DNA of 64,000 bases, from the NCBI GenBank assembly GCA_003956705.1, contig QZCP01000022.1, positions 105,032 to 169,031 of the forward strand. The letters are read 5' to 3'. Position 1 is the first letter of the stretch. Each line of letters opens with the position of its first letter. The notes below the pieces were generated by a model. That model was given only the letters and a program-made list of their open reading frames with translations. It did not search any database and had not been told where the DNA came from. Position numbers and translations under genes: made by a program. Positions 48,463 to 59,833 of the stretch are shown here, piece after piece. The stretch is from Brevipalpus yothersi. Taxonomy: Eukaryota > Arthropoda > Arachnida > Trombidiformes > Tenuipalpidae.

Positions 48463-49575
48463 CTAGACCTCAAGAGAGGAGGAAGCAGACATCGCTCCGG
48501 AATCTCTGATCGACTTTCCACTCATTTTCGATGGATCTGCTATATCTTGATGATCATCATAAGTAGAATTGATCCCCAAAACGTAGCATGTGAAAATGGA
48601 GGCTCCCACCAAAAATGTACCCATGATAATGAGAAAATACTCGAATAAAATTCTTCCTATATCGTCAGAGGTATCTGGTGTGAGAGGAGGTATTTTCAAA
48701 CAATTCTTCATTTCACAATCATCACATGTGTATGGATTGGCATCAAAATCATAGTCGCATTCCTCATCTTCATCAATTTTTCCGTTTCCACATATCGGTG
48801 GATCTTTCCATTCATAATGCTTTTCATTGTCAAGGCATCCCAAAAGTCTAAGATTTGCTTGCATTTCAGTCTTATTATTAATCAATTCTTGAGTACATAG
48901 GTCAAAGCGTAGATGTTTCGGATCACGATCGATGCATCTCCCTTCATCACAAGGACAATTTGGATATTCATCGTTTTCCATTCTCAAAAATCGTCCAAAC
49001 ATCCACCAGACGTAATCTTTCCATCTTTCCGTGTCATCATCATAATAAATAAGAGCCACTTGATTGGTACAATAATTTCCACCGGTCAGTATGATAGGTT
49101 CATTAAATGGTTCAACGGTTCGATAATTTATTCCAGTTAAAACAATTGATATATCATGGGAAGACTTATTACCATATTTTGGTAGCTCATTAATAACGAG
49201 TTCATGAGCATCTTGTATGGTTCTACTGATATTTAGATCGAGATGAAAAATGTGGTTGATCTCAAGATATGCTGCAAATTGTAAACATGCTGGAAAGTCA
49301 AAAATAGGTTTGAATACCTCTTTGATGGCTTCATGAGCTGAAGAATGATTTTTATAAATATCCTTGAGCTTCATGTCATACAAAACTAGAATATCGACTT
49401 TATATGGATAATGTTCTTGTCTTATGACGCTTGAGCTAGCAATACGCATAGATTTTGAGTGTTCTTTGAGCAGTTTGGGCTGATTTGCATGGAAATATGT
49501 CAAGAAAAATAATTCGTTCATTCCAATTAGAAGAGTGTAAATCAACAAACTCAAAATTTCTCTCATCTTACGCAA
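48463..49575 (-). CDS. ADAM-like membrane pseudoprotease, copy B
   Basis: A 370-residue intronless paralogue of the neighbouring gene, same strand, start codons 1.85 kb apart. The metalloprotease-like and partial disintegrin parts differ from copy A at only about 17 of roughly 265 positions by my hand count. They carry the same dead site WWMFGRFLRMEND and the same CPCDEGRCI segment. Differences include one inserted Asp in the YYDD loop, loss of two residues after HIFHLDL, and CDYD instead of CDCD at the disintegrin start, removing one Cys. After NCLKI similarity stops: the stalk is shorter, the membrane helix (about 309-333) and 37-residue tail are unrelated to those of copy A, and the tail ends SSSLEV. 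A signal peptide is likely within residues 1-30. Intact frame and conserved ectodomain argue against a pseudogene. Confidence 0.85.
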   Translation of the reverse strand: MRKMREILSLLIYTLLIGMNELFFLTYFHANQPKLLKEHSKSMRIASSSVIRQEHYPYKVDILVLYDMKLKDIYKNHSSAHEAIKEVFKPIFDFPACLQFAAYLEINHIFHLDLNISRTIQDAHELVINELPKYGNKSSHDISIVLTGINYRTVEPFNEPIILTGGNYCTNQVALIYYDDDTERWKDYVWWMFGRFLRMENDEYPNCPCDEGRCIDRDPKHLRFDLCTQELINNKTEMQANLRLLGCLDNEKHYEWKDPPICGNGKIDEDEECDYDFDANPYTCDDCEMKNCLKIPPLTPDTSDDIGRILFEYFLIIMGTFLVGASIFTCYVLGINSTYDDHQDIADPSKMSGKSIRDSGAMSASSSLEV

Positions 49576-51927
49576 AGTTGATTCAAAATTTATCTCGTTG
49601 AAATAGACTGATGTGGGTCATCAGATGGAAAACAAACTATGGAACTATGATCATAAGTTTTGCTGAAAATGAAACAGACTCCGAGGTTTAAACAGAAAAT
49701 CCTTTTGAATATGCTTAACAATGCATTACCTCAACAATCGATAAGTTTCGTGAATTTATTGCATTCTGGAATTATTTTTATTTCAATATGTTTGATTCCA
49801 AGTGACGTTGGTTCTTCAGACAGAACAATATTGATTGAAAAAACTGCCAAATTATATCCATAAACACCTGATAGTAGAGCCATATTATGAGACTGATAAA
49901 ATTCTAATGTCTCTCAAAAATCAAAAAGATATCAGCGTATAGTTTTTTGCCCATAGATTCTAGGTTAAAAGTTACCGTTTCTCATAACTTCACTATCACA
50001 TTCACTTACTCGATTCCCTGAGCCAATCTAATTTTAGGTACTTCCACAAAAAGGGGGTAATTGTTTTGGGCTTGAAGGACTGTTTTCTGGTATCTTCAGG
50101 AACTCCAATAGAAATGCAAATATGTCATCAAAATGAGCTTCTCACTTGTAGTTGCCAACGTTTCGTTATTCATAGTGATAGGTGACATTGGAGGAGAAAT
50201 CGAACTGTATTTGAATTGAAATTGACTCATGATTGTATATTCATTTTTTAACATTGAATTTTCATTCTATCTTTTGGTTTTGAACGTTGATGAAGCCCAA
50301 GTTAGGAAAAAATTGGTAAGAAAAAATTCAAAAATTATGTCCAAAAAGATCATCATGATGAAGAGGAAAAAATGTGTGTTGTATCATCTGGAACCATAGA
50401 AATAGCAAACAATGTTGAAAAGCATTTGAAAAGTTGAATCGCACCCAGTTCCATTGAAAGGTTCCTTCTTCTTGTTCCTCTCTTCATTCCATTGCTCCAT
50501 GAGCCAGCATCGCATGTGTGAGGCTGGTTCATTCACGAAAAGTGCTTGTCCATCGGAAAAAGTGCTTTTCATTTCCATTGTTCATCTACTCTATCCTGGT
50601 CTCTCTCTCTTTCTCCAGGGCAGGTCAATTAGAAGAGAGGATAGAAAGAGCGCTTGAAATTCCGTGCTTTTTACGAGACGATAATCATCATGGCTGAACT
50701 GTTATTATTATTACTACATTCAGTCCACAATGAAGTATGCCAGTGGAAGTTCTTTTAACTCCCTATTTTTTTACACATCGCCCTTTTCAAATCACTAACA
50801 AAAGAAAGAGAAAGAGATTTCTCTCTCTCTCTCTCTCTCTTTCATTCTCTATCCTCTCGTAAGCTCAGCATCTCATTGATCAGGAATTCTTTTCATCCCA
50901 TTCTTCTTCAGCTCTGGGTGGTGCCATAAATTCCTAATGAATTGTCCGAGTAACTTTCAACGTTTCAGCATGAATATGTGAGTCCGAACATGATAATGAT
51001 GATTGCTTGGTTGAATGGTTTTCAAACGTTGTATTCTTGATAAAATATTTTTCCTCACAAACGAAAGAATTTATGCGGATTGCTGACAAGACCTGAGCGA
51101 CTATGTTAAGAAACTGGCCGGTGCTTGTAATAAAAGAACACAATCATGTAAGCTTCAAAATCATCAGGATGTATCTACACAATTTCTGTGATACAATCCG
51201 GAAATATAAGCAAAATGATGGAAAAACTTTATTCAATCTCAATTCCGAGGGAAATGTGAAAAATATTCATCCAAGATCGATCAATCCAAGAATTTCTTCA
51301 ATTGATGGGCAGGAGTGGGACATCCTTGAATAATTAGAATATTTCGAACGTCTAAGGTTTTTTAGCCACTATGAGCATTTCTAATCGATATCGTTATGCA
51401 TACACTATAAAGTAGTAGCATTTTCAATAGTATATTTTGGTCAATAGAGTTTGGATATAAGTGTATCGATCATCAAAGCTCAAATTATGCTCTCCTACTA
51501 TCTTCCACTGAGAGTCTGATATTCTCAAGCCGATAGAAGAATCATCAACTAATTGCATCTTATTTTGTTTTCACCTAAAAGCATCAAGGTTCATTTTCTC
51601 TCTTATTTAGTTTTCATATTCATGCAAATCAATCCATCATGCTGAGAATGTAGAATTTTCTTTCCATAAAAGCAGAGAGAAAAAATCGAACATCACAAGA
51701 AATATAAAAAAATTCTCAGACATTGTGTGGATACTTGCTCCCCTTAGAGCCATCAGACTTGCTTGCACTCATATTCAATCATAATTGAATCACTAATTTT
51801 TAGGCAATTTTCTCGTTGACAATAGAACATAATAGTTCCCGATCGGTAATTGAGTTTATAATTTTACCAAAATTACGCTGAGCGATTAATAGTGTTGATA
51901 ATCATTGCTCGAATAATATGAATCAGA
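49576..51927. other. Spacer between pseudo-ADAM copy B and the channel gene
   Basis: No gene recognised on either strand. It holds the diverging 5' flanks of the two neighbours, the region resembling the copy A upstream DNA (about 49690-49800), and a short CT run at 50821-50840. Open frames of 60-76 codons here look random. Confidence 0.5.
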
Positions 51928-53202
51928 ATGACCGTTATTCTGAAGAGATACAAACGCCGATTTCTGAAGATAATTCCTCTTATTATGGCTAGTTTGGGCT
52001 TATTTTGGCAAATACACTCAATTTCTAGAGTATATTTCCAATTTACAACTCGTGTGGACATAGCTATCGAAGTTCCTTATAAAATATCGATGCCAGGATT
52101 AACAGTATGCGTTGCTCTGGAAGATAGTCTTGGGGCAAAAGGATCCCAAATGAAAGACAGTGAATTGGTATTCCTTCCGATTCGTGATATATTGGCTATG
52201 AGTTCTCCGGAAGTGACCATCACATGTGATGTGCCAGCACCAGAATTGCCCAGGATAGTGAATGATTCAGGTCTGATATGTAATAATTTTGCCAAACCAA
52301 GGATAACATTGCAATATTTGAAAGATCTTGGTCAAGTTGCACGGTGTGAAACATTTTTTCATCGACATTTCAATGAATCCCCTTACATGGTGATTGCGAG
52401 TGATGCCAAAGACTTTTATCACCTACAAGTGAACAAGGTTCGTAATACTTCAATATACATATTTGTCCATAGTCCAATTGATGTGTTACATGTTTCCGAA
52501 GCTGATACAATTAATTTGAATATACTTCAAACGGAGATGGTTGTAATGTCAACCACTAAGTTTAGCACTTACTTTCTCCAATCACCATATCGAACCGATT
52601 GTTATCCATATCATGAGTATGAATATGGTCAATGGGGTTGTATTTACGAATGTCGAATACAGCACACAATAGCCGAATGTCCAGTGTGGCCAAGCAATGT
52701 TCCAGCACCTCCTGATACTGGATTACAATTCAAATTGCCCAATCCGTATTGTCAAAATCGAATTAGTGATCCTGATTGTTTTGCCGATAAGTGTGCTAAA
52801 CAGCAGTGTTACAATGAATATTATACAACAACTACTTTCTTCACCAAAGAACGTACTGATATGCAAAAATTAACCGATTTTTATATTCGTCGTCCGTTTG
52901 GTGTGGAATTTGTGTACAATTATGTGCCACGATTAGCCCAGATTGAATATATTTGTTATGTGGCCAGTTGCTTTGGAATTTGGTTCGGAATATCGTGTAA
53001 TGACGTGTTGAAATACATAATGGATAAGATTGAAATGAAATGGAAAAATTATCGAAAGACTGGAAAGTTATCAGGGGAAAAGAATGGAAGTTCGAATTTA
53101 TCGGCATCAAATATGATTGAACGGAGAACACTTCGCAATTTTTTCAAAGAAGATCATAAAACTAGTGAAGTAGGACAAAAAAATTTGATATTTTATCGTT
53201 AA
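51928..53202 (+). CDS. DEG/ENaC family sodium channel subunit
   Basis: These proteins form trimeric, amiloride-sensitive cation channels used in touch, taste or acid sensing (family knowledge). A single exon encodes 424 residues. Membrane helix 1 is at about 14-34 (IIPLIMASLGLFWQIHSI), followed by the post-M1 segment ISMPGLTVCV, matching the family FPxxTxC pattern. A large extracellular domain has the Cys-rich part YGQWGCIYECRIQHTIAEC and CFADKCAKQQCYNEYY. Helix 2 is at about 341-364 with FGIWFGISCNDVL; GIS is the family's GxS selectivity filter. The N-terminus is only about 13 residues and lacks the His-Gly gating motif, so an upstream exon may be missing or the protein may be a divergent member. 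An AATAAA at 53224-53229, 22 bases past the stop, could be the polyadenylation signal. Stimulus unknown. Confidence 0.85.
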   Translation: MTVILKRYKRRFLKIIPLIMASLGLFWQIHSISRVYFQFTTRVDIAIEVPYKISMPGLTVCVALEDSLGAKGSQMKDSELVFLPIRDILAMSSPEVTITCDVPAPELPRIVNDSGLICNNFAKPRITLQYLKDLGQVARCETFFHRHFNESPYMVIASDAKDFYHLQVNKVRNTSIYIFVHSPIDVLHVSEADTINLNILQTEMVVMSTTKFSTYFLQSPYRTDCYPYHEYEYGQWGCIYECRIQHTIAECPVWPSNVPAPPDTGLQFKLPNPYCQNRISDPDCFADKCAKQQCYNEYYTTTTFFTKERTDMQKLTDFYIRRPFGVEFVYNYVPRLAQIEYICYVASCFGIWFGISCNDVLKYIMDKIEMKWKNYRKTGKLSGEKNGSSNLSASNMIERRTLRNFFKEDHKTSEVGQKNLIFYR

Positions 53203-54931
53203 TTTGTCCGCACAAAATGAACAAATAAATCTTGATCTGAATTGAACAATCTATTTCAATTAAGTAATTCATATATTCTTACTTTTCCAAAATCTATCTC
53301 CAATTGATGATGTCGACCCCATTAGAAGGTGTCCAAGGTGCTTTAAAACTGTCCAATATGGCCAGATAAATGGTAAACCATATTCCAAAATAAGTAACCC
53401 TCCAGGATTGATGAACAATATTCAATTATAGAATGTTTTCAGATGTCGTTAATCATCGTCATCAGTGATTCCGAGAGACAGAAAGACATCTCTCTTCTGA
53501 AGAAAGAAGAAGATGAAGAAGATGCAGAAGAAGAGGACAGATACACCTGAAAGTGTATATTATTGAGAAAAAGTAACGCCTGAAACTTTCATCTTTTCAT
53601 GAGTTGGTTAATAAATTAACCAGAATTTAGGTGTGTAACTTTTATAAATTTTTTTCGAAAACAAGTTTCCCTTCCATTTACATGATTTACGATAGAATTT
53701 GTGCCATTAGAATTTTTTCATTTAATCGAAAGGCTCAGAGGCAAAGATGGAGAGAGAGAGAGAAAAAAAAATCTCGTGATATGCTATTTTTCGGCCTCGA
53801 TGGATGATCAGATTGAGATTTTTCTTCTTAATGATCGGGTGACGCTCATTTGAATACTCAAATGGGTGATTCAATTCGTTCTATTTTATTCACAGTTACC
53901 AATTACTATCATCCAAGTGGAAGATGAATTTTATTTCCCCCAATCGATTCACAAGTATTTTTCTTCTTTTGGTAAATCGAAGAGATGCTGAGACTAGCAA
54001 TTTTGAGGGATGAAAAAAGAATTCCATCAAGATGAGTATATACTCTACTCATCAAAATAATGATAATGGACAGTTCATGATCACAAGTTCCATTTACATG
54101 TTTAGATGGCTCACGTGTGGGGTAGATAAGTTATCATGGAAAGCCAATCAAACATGAGTGATACTGATAATGAATTTTCATCTTTCTCTCTTACTGTACT
54201 GCTTTGTTCACATTCTTTCTCATTCAGAATATTTTGTACCCTGTATTAGTATTTGAATGAACTGAAAATTTTTTCCAAAAGGTACTAGCTTTTTTTGTTG
54301 GAAGGCCTTCAAAATAACTTCACTATAAAGCTATTATGAACGTTGAAAGAAAAAACGGTTTTATCCTCACAGGATACACTTGTACACACTAACGAATAAA
54401 ATCTGTGGTCTCACAATTTTTCGTTCATTAATTAACAAAAATGTGAGAGAAATGCAAAAAAAAACGGCCAATACAGCAACGGTTTTTGCAATAATAATGC
54501 ATTTTTGACTTAAAAATCTATCATCCATATCAGGCGGAAATCAACTGTTCAAATAAAATAAAAAGAAACACGCACCACACACAGGAACACCTCGAGACCT
54601 ACCACATGGGCACCTTACACGCACCCAGGCACGATTGCCAGCTAATTGATATATACAACACGAATGGCCAATCAATGGTTTCAAGATGAACTTTGTGCCT
54701 GAACGGACCCACTGGTTAACCACCGATTATCTTGGCACAAAAACTACAAAATGAGCCTATCCCACAGAATAAGCAGAGAAGTAAAATAATCATGTAGGAA
54801 AGAAAAAGGCTATTGCCCAGTACCTTTTTTACCAGGCAGCCTCAGGCGATTGATCGTAATATTTTCTCTCTGTTTATAAGTATACTCTTGACTATTGACC
54901 AATGTAAGTAAACTTTGAAATTTCACAAGAG

Positions 54932-54986
<55 letters not shown>

Positions 54987-55503
54987 AAACAAAGGAAAAA
55001 AAATTTCTCTTTCCACTCATCCATATCGTTACTTCCCTTGTCTTCATTCTTTCGAACAGAGTGAAGCTGTACGTTTTATGTTACACTGAAATCTCTATGG
55101 ACTATGGAATGTCAAGAGAGACAGCTTAAGCTAGGGAGAGAGAGAGAAACAGTTATTCAATTTCATCATGTTGATAATACATGGTGACAAAAGAATAGAG
55201 AAGAAGAGAAGAATCTATGAGGGAAGAAAAACCACCAGTAATTCACATAGAGCTATTGAAAGAAGTTCTCCACTTCATCCGACAAGCAGATAATAATCAT
55301 TTTATCACATCTCACTGACAATTGCCATGAATATTCCAATCAAATGGATATTTATGTACGAATCATTGTATATACACTGTTACGATAAGCGGTTTTTTTA
55401 TCTTCTGACGTACGTTAACAATTTGTGCAACGTTGAAGGGAAGGAAAAAGAGAAAATCGTTTCACGCCGATTTTAACGAATATGAATTTCAGTTTCATTC
55501 ATC
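53203..55503. other. Spacer between the channel and ENPP genes
   Basis: No gene recognised. It includes an acidic 35-codon open frame behind an AG (53443-53550), a patch richer in G and C at about 54568-54735, a (GA)n tract at 54934-54981, and the presumed 5' flank of the ENPP gene. Confidence 0.5.
54934..54981. repeat. (GA)n microsatellite
   Basis: A GA run of about 48 bases. Confidence 0.95.
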
Positions 55504-57554
55504 ATGCTCAACACTCGAAGAATTCTAGTTCTAATTGCAATATCAGTCGGTATTTTATCAATTATATCGATTGCAATCTGCCTCGTTCTATACGAAAGCG
55601 AATCATCTGAACCGATTGGAAAGTATTTGATCGTAGTGTCTTTAGATGGATTTCGTCCTGATTATATTAATGAAACAACAACACCAAACTTATGGAAGCT
55701 CAAGAAAAAAGGTTCTTTTGGAAAGATGACACCAATGTTCACATCTTTAACTTTTCCGAATCATATGTCAATTGCAACCGGATTACATGAAGAAATTCAT
55801 GGTGTTGTCAGTAATACCTTTTATGACCCGAAGTATCATGAATTTTTCTTGAAAACAAATGATAGTCACCTCTGGTGGGACAGTGGATATTCCAGACCAA
55901 TTTGGGTGAGTTGATGTGAAAAATATCGTCTACCACGATTGCTCCAATTTTAATAGGTTTTTGCATCCGATGCTATTCCCATAATATTAGGTTGCCAATC
56001 AAATACTGTCCAAAAAAGGTCATAGTGCAACGATAATGTGGCCTGGTTCAATGTCTACTTACAGTGGTTATCATTCAGATTATCAGATACCATTCAAATC
56101 AGCTACCGGTGAAAAGGAAAAAATACAATTGTACAAGAATCATGCAAAACAGATAATAGAATGGATGAAAGATGATCAAAAGCCAGTCAATTTGGTTCTC
56201 ATGTATTTTGATGAGCCTGATGGAACATCACATTCATATCCTCCATTTTCGAATGAAGTTTTGCATGCTGCTGGACTTGCAGATAAAATTGTGGGCATAT
56301 TAGTTCATGAATTGATTAATAATCATTTCTATCAGAAAACCAATCTGATGATTGTAAGTGATCATGGTATGGCAACTATAAATGAATCGCTAGACTTAAG
56401 CAAAACCACCGACATGAGTTTGTATTCGGTGGAAAAGGCATCAACTGCAGTTCTAAATGTGTGGCCAAATGAAGGGAAATTAGATCAAGTTCATGAAATG
56501 TTTGAAAAGCTTGCTTCAGAGAAGCCGTTCAAAGTCTATCGTCGAGATGAAATTCCAGAAAGATTTCGCTATCGGTAAGTCAAATTCACATCAAAGTCAA
56601 CCATATTTGACACACAATTTCCATGTAACATTGAAATTTTCTGAGAAAGAGAGAAATCAAATCTTACACCGATCAAATTTGATCATTATCATCAATCCCC
56701 TGAGCGAAGTGTATAATTTGAATTTGATGATGATTGAAATTATTATACAGCCTAGCAAAACATTCTATCGTTTTCAAATATCATCAGCATTTTATGGAAC
56801 ATTCTTTGGAAAAGATAGACAGAACTTGTCCTCCAGAAGCAATGCCATTATCAATGGAAACTTTTCCTTCTCACATCTGATGCTGTGTAAGAGAGAGAAA
56901 AAGAAAGAGAGAGAGCAAAAGAAAATTCGATTAAGTCATACTCTTTGATGATGATCGACCATGATGATGAGATAAGATGTTCATGGGAAATCTTTCTCAG
57001 GGCATCGAACTTGATCGGAATTGCTCTCTAAACTTGAAATAATTTACATTACATTCTCTTAAATTTCTATCCTATCAATGAAATAACATGAACATGTGAA
57101 CTCAGATCGTAGCTTTTTTGGAAATTACTCTCTCTCCAGAGGAGTGAAGGGGGATGATTGAGATTTTTATATTCCTCTCTCTCTCTCCCCTCTATCTATC
57201 TATCTATCTATCTTGTTCATTTTGAATGATAGACATAATCGAAGAATTGGTGAATTGGTGCTGGTCGCTGATAATCATTTGGAACTTTGTGTCAAATGTT
57301 GGAAAAAACCTGGTAAAACGTGGGGCAATCATGGTTATGATAATAATCTAATGGATTTACGAGCCCTATTTCTAGGTCATGGACCTGATTTTCGAGTAAA
57401 TTTTGAACAGAATGAATCTTTTTATAATGTTGACTTATATCCTCTCATGATGAGACTCACAAACCTTCCACCAGATCCTCGATACAAATACAATGGAACT
57501 TTTTCTGTAACAAAAAAATTTTTACGACAAAGTATGCAATCTTATGAATATTAA
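55504..57554 (+). CDS. Ectonucleotide pyrophosphatase/phosphodiesterase (ENPP family)
   Basis: A zinc-dependent ectoenzyme that cleaves extracellular nucleotide phosphodiester or pyrophosphate bonds, or phospholipid headgroups, depending on the member. Exons 55504-55905, 55991-56574 and 57233-57554 join in frame to 435 residues. An N-terminal hydrophobic helix (about 7-30) makes it a probable type II membrane protein. Catalytic features are complete: metal Asp48 in VVSLDGFRPDY, nucleophile Thr83 in SLTFPNH, the EPDGTSH motif (Asp211, His215), SDHGM (Asp258, His259) and GNHGYDN (His362). TGLHEEIHGVVSN and FYDP are also family hallmarks. It has only the phosphodiesterase domain, with no somatomedin-B or nuclease-like domains, so its size resembles ENPP4-7. 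No C-terminal membrane helix is seen. Substrate cannot be decided by eye. Confidence 0.93.
56575..57232 (+). other. ENPP intron 2
   Basis: A 658-base phase-2 intron, donor GTAAGT. Its acceptor region is a CT run followed by a TCTA tetranucleotide run (about 57174-57213) ending in GATAG. The open frame at 56493-56948 is read in another frame and continues into the intron, so it is not coding. Confidence 0.8.
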
Positions 57555-57777
57555 CAATACATAATGATATGCATTCATTTTTCTCGAAATCAAACAACAA
57601 ACTGAACCACACACCTTACCTCCTCTCGCTTTCATACACTTATAAAGTGACGGAAATTCAGCCTCAATACTCGGTGGACTTCGCACAATGTGAATCCACT
57701 GAGTATCAAAGCATTCCACAAACACAATACACTCATTTCATCAACAAAGAATGCCCAATCGATAAGTAAAAATGTAT

Positions 57778-57779
<2 letters not shown>

Positions 57780-57834
<55 letters not shown>
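57780..57834. repeat. (GA)n microsatellite
   Basis: A GA run of about 55 bases. Confidence 0.95.
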
Positions 57835-57841
<7 letters not shown>

Positions 57842-58383
57842 GATAAGATAAGATTCCACAAATACATTTTATGTATGTATAACGGGAAATGAATCCGATT
57901 CAGACTATGAACCAAAGATGATCACCACTCAGTGAGTGGTACTCAGACAGGAAGCACTGATAGTTGATGAAGTCTAGCAGTTATTAATTGAATTTGGTGA
58001 TAATCATGAAAATAAATTAATCCAAATGTCCTATCAATTTATTCTGTCATGGTGATTATCGATATACATGATGAATGGTTTATTTATTAGACTATAGCTC
58101 ACCACAACTCATTGAGTGAAGTTGTCCTTAATGAGTTGAAAAATACCGGAATTCTTGATAGGAATTTAAAATATGAGGAGAAAGAAATACCGCTGTAGTC
58201 TTCAACAGCTACATGTTGTAGAAAATTTCCTTTTCCTAGGTAATTCTTGACTGTAATTTAGAGTTAACAATCAAGAGAGAAAGGAAGAAAGAAAGAAAGA
58301 GAGAGAGAGAAAGATCTTTTTTGTGGTTAAAGATTCATTTTCTTTCCTCATAATCACGACCTATCATGATTTCGAGCATACCG

Positions 58384-58385
<2 letters not shown>

Positions 58386-58461
<76 letters not shown>
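58386..58461. repeat. (CT)n microsatellite
   Basis: A CT run of about 76 bases, opposite in orientation to the GA tract 250 bases further on. Confidence 0.95.
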
Positions 58462-58466
<5 letters not shown>

Positions 58467-58700
58467 TTTAATGTTGCAAAACATCAAGGCAGCCGGATGA
58501 ACATCATCATGCAAAATACACCATGTACGATTGCTTGGAAAAACGTCAATACTAGTGGAAGTCAACAATAATTCCAAAGGATCATGAGTCATCAAGAGGG
58601 AGAGAAGGAATGAAACATGATAGATTCCCAGAAGAGTTGGTAGAATGTCGTTGCGATGGAATCAGAATATCGAGCGTGAACATTGTTCTGAGGAATACAC

Positions 58701-58708
<8 letters not shown>

Positions 58709-58777
<69 letters not shown>
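58709..58777. repeat. (GA)n microsatellite
   Basis: A GA run of about 69 bases; together with the CT run before it this forms a potential large inverted repeat. Confidence 0.95.
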
Positions 58778-58780
<3 letters not shown>

Positions 58781-59833
58781 TGGGCAGACGCAAATGATGC
58801 GATTTCAAATTCCATTATTTTTGCTATGTGATGTAAACCCCTCGAACAGCCGGAAGTGGGTGAAAGTGACTTATTCAACAACAAGAGATGGAAGGAAAGG
58901 AAGCGATGAGCGCCAAAAGATAGAGAGAAATAGAGAGAGAGGGTTGAAAAAAAGAAATGCTCAAAGACATGATTATGATACTCATCCACCTCTGATGATG
59001 AGCCGGTATGCATGCAACTTTTATTTCATATCATCACATTCATTCGACATAAATATAACAATCTCGTTCTTTTTTCATCACTTCATGATCGACCATCAAG
59101 TGTCATCATATGTCATCACTTCAGTGTGAGATACCGTGATATAGTTTTCTCTTCTTACTCGATTGCTATTTTCAAATAGGATCACTTATTCGAGGCAACT
59201 TGTGAGCCCATAACGTTCACTTTTGAGGCCACTTTCTCTTGAACATTCTTCCAGCTTTTAACCCAAGGCAACCACAAACTCATATATAGCCTTCTCTGTG
59301 TCCACTTCTCTGGTTAACTTAACTCACACACACACATAGAGAGAGATAAACTTGGGCATGAGTGAATAGTTCTGGTCATCGCTGACCACGTGATTCAATT
59401 CTTGGAATTTTGTTCTACTTTTTTTTGGGGCAAAAAAAAAGTTGTGTGACTGTGTGAATATTATCATTGTTGTTGTTAATTCTTTTTGTTCCTCTTATCG
59501 TTTTTTTTGTGTCTTTCTTCTCAAATAAATATTTCTGTGTGTGTTTAAAGAAGAGAGGAATTTCAATGTATTTGATTGAAAAATTGTTTCTCACTTTCGA
59601 CAATATATCAATGATGATGATGACAATGTTTCCACACTGAGAGAGTTTCAGTGAAAGTTGGTTTATATGTATCGATCGATTGATGTTGATTGTTTCAATT
59701 AAGTTTGTGAAAGTTGATCACGTTGCATTAATATTTTTTCTTCTCTTCTTTGATTCATTTAATTTGTTCATTGTTCAACCGCCGCAAAAATACCTCCTTA
59801 ATCGTGAACCTTAATCAATCGTGTCAACCCACA

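Larger units (their letters stand above)
57555..59833. other. Spacer between the ENPP and secreted-protein genes
   Basis: No gene recognised. It contains three long GA/CT tracts (57780-57834, 58386-58461, 58709-58777) within 1 kb, and an AATAAA at 58011-58016 that may end the ENPP transcript. Confidence 0.5.

Noticed and set aside
49660..49863. 67-codon frame upstream of pseudo-ADAM copy B
   Set aside because: The corresponding duplicated DNA upstream of copy A does not keep an open frame, so it is unlikely to be coding.
53443..53550. Acidic 35-codon frame after a TTTTCAG, possible alternative last exon of the channel gene
   Set aside because: No good donor is visible in the channel coding region that would join it, and Glu/Asp runs arise easily from GAA/GAT repeats.
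56493..56948. 151-codon frame overlapping ENPP exon 2 and intron 2
   Set aside because: It is a different frame from the conserved ENPP reading frame and continues into the intron.
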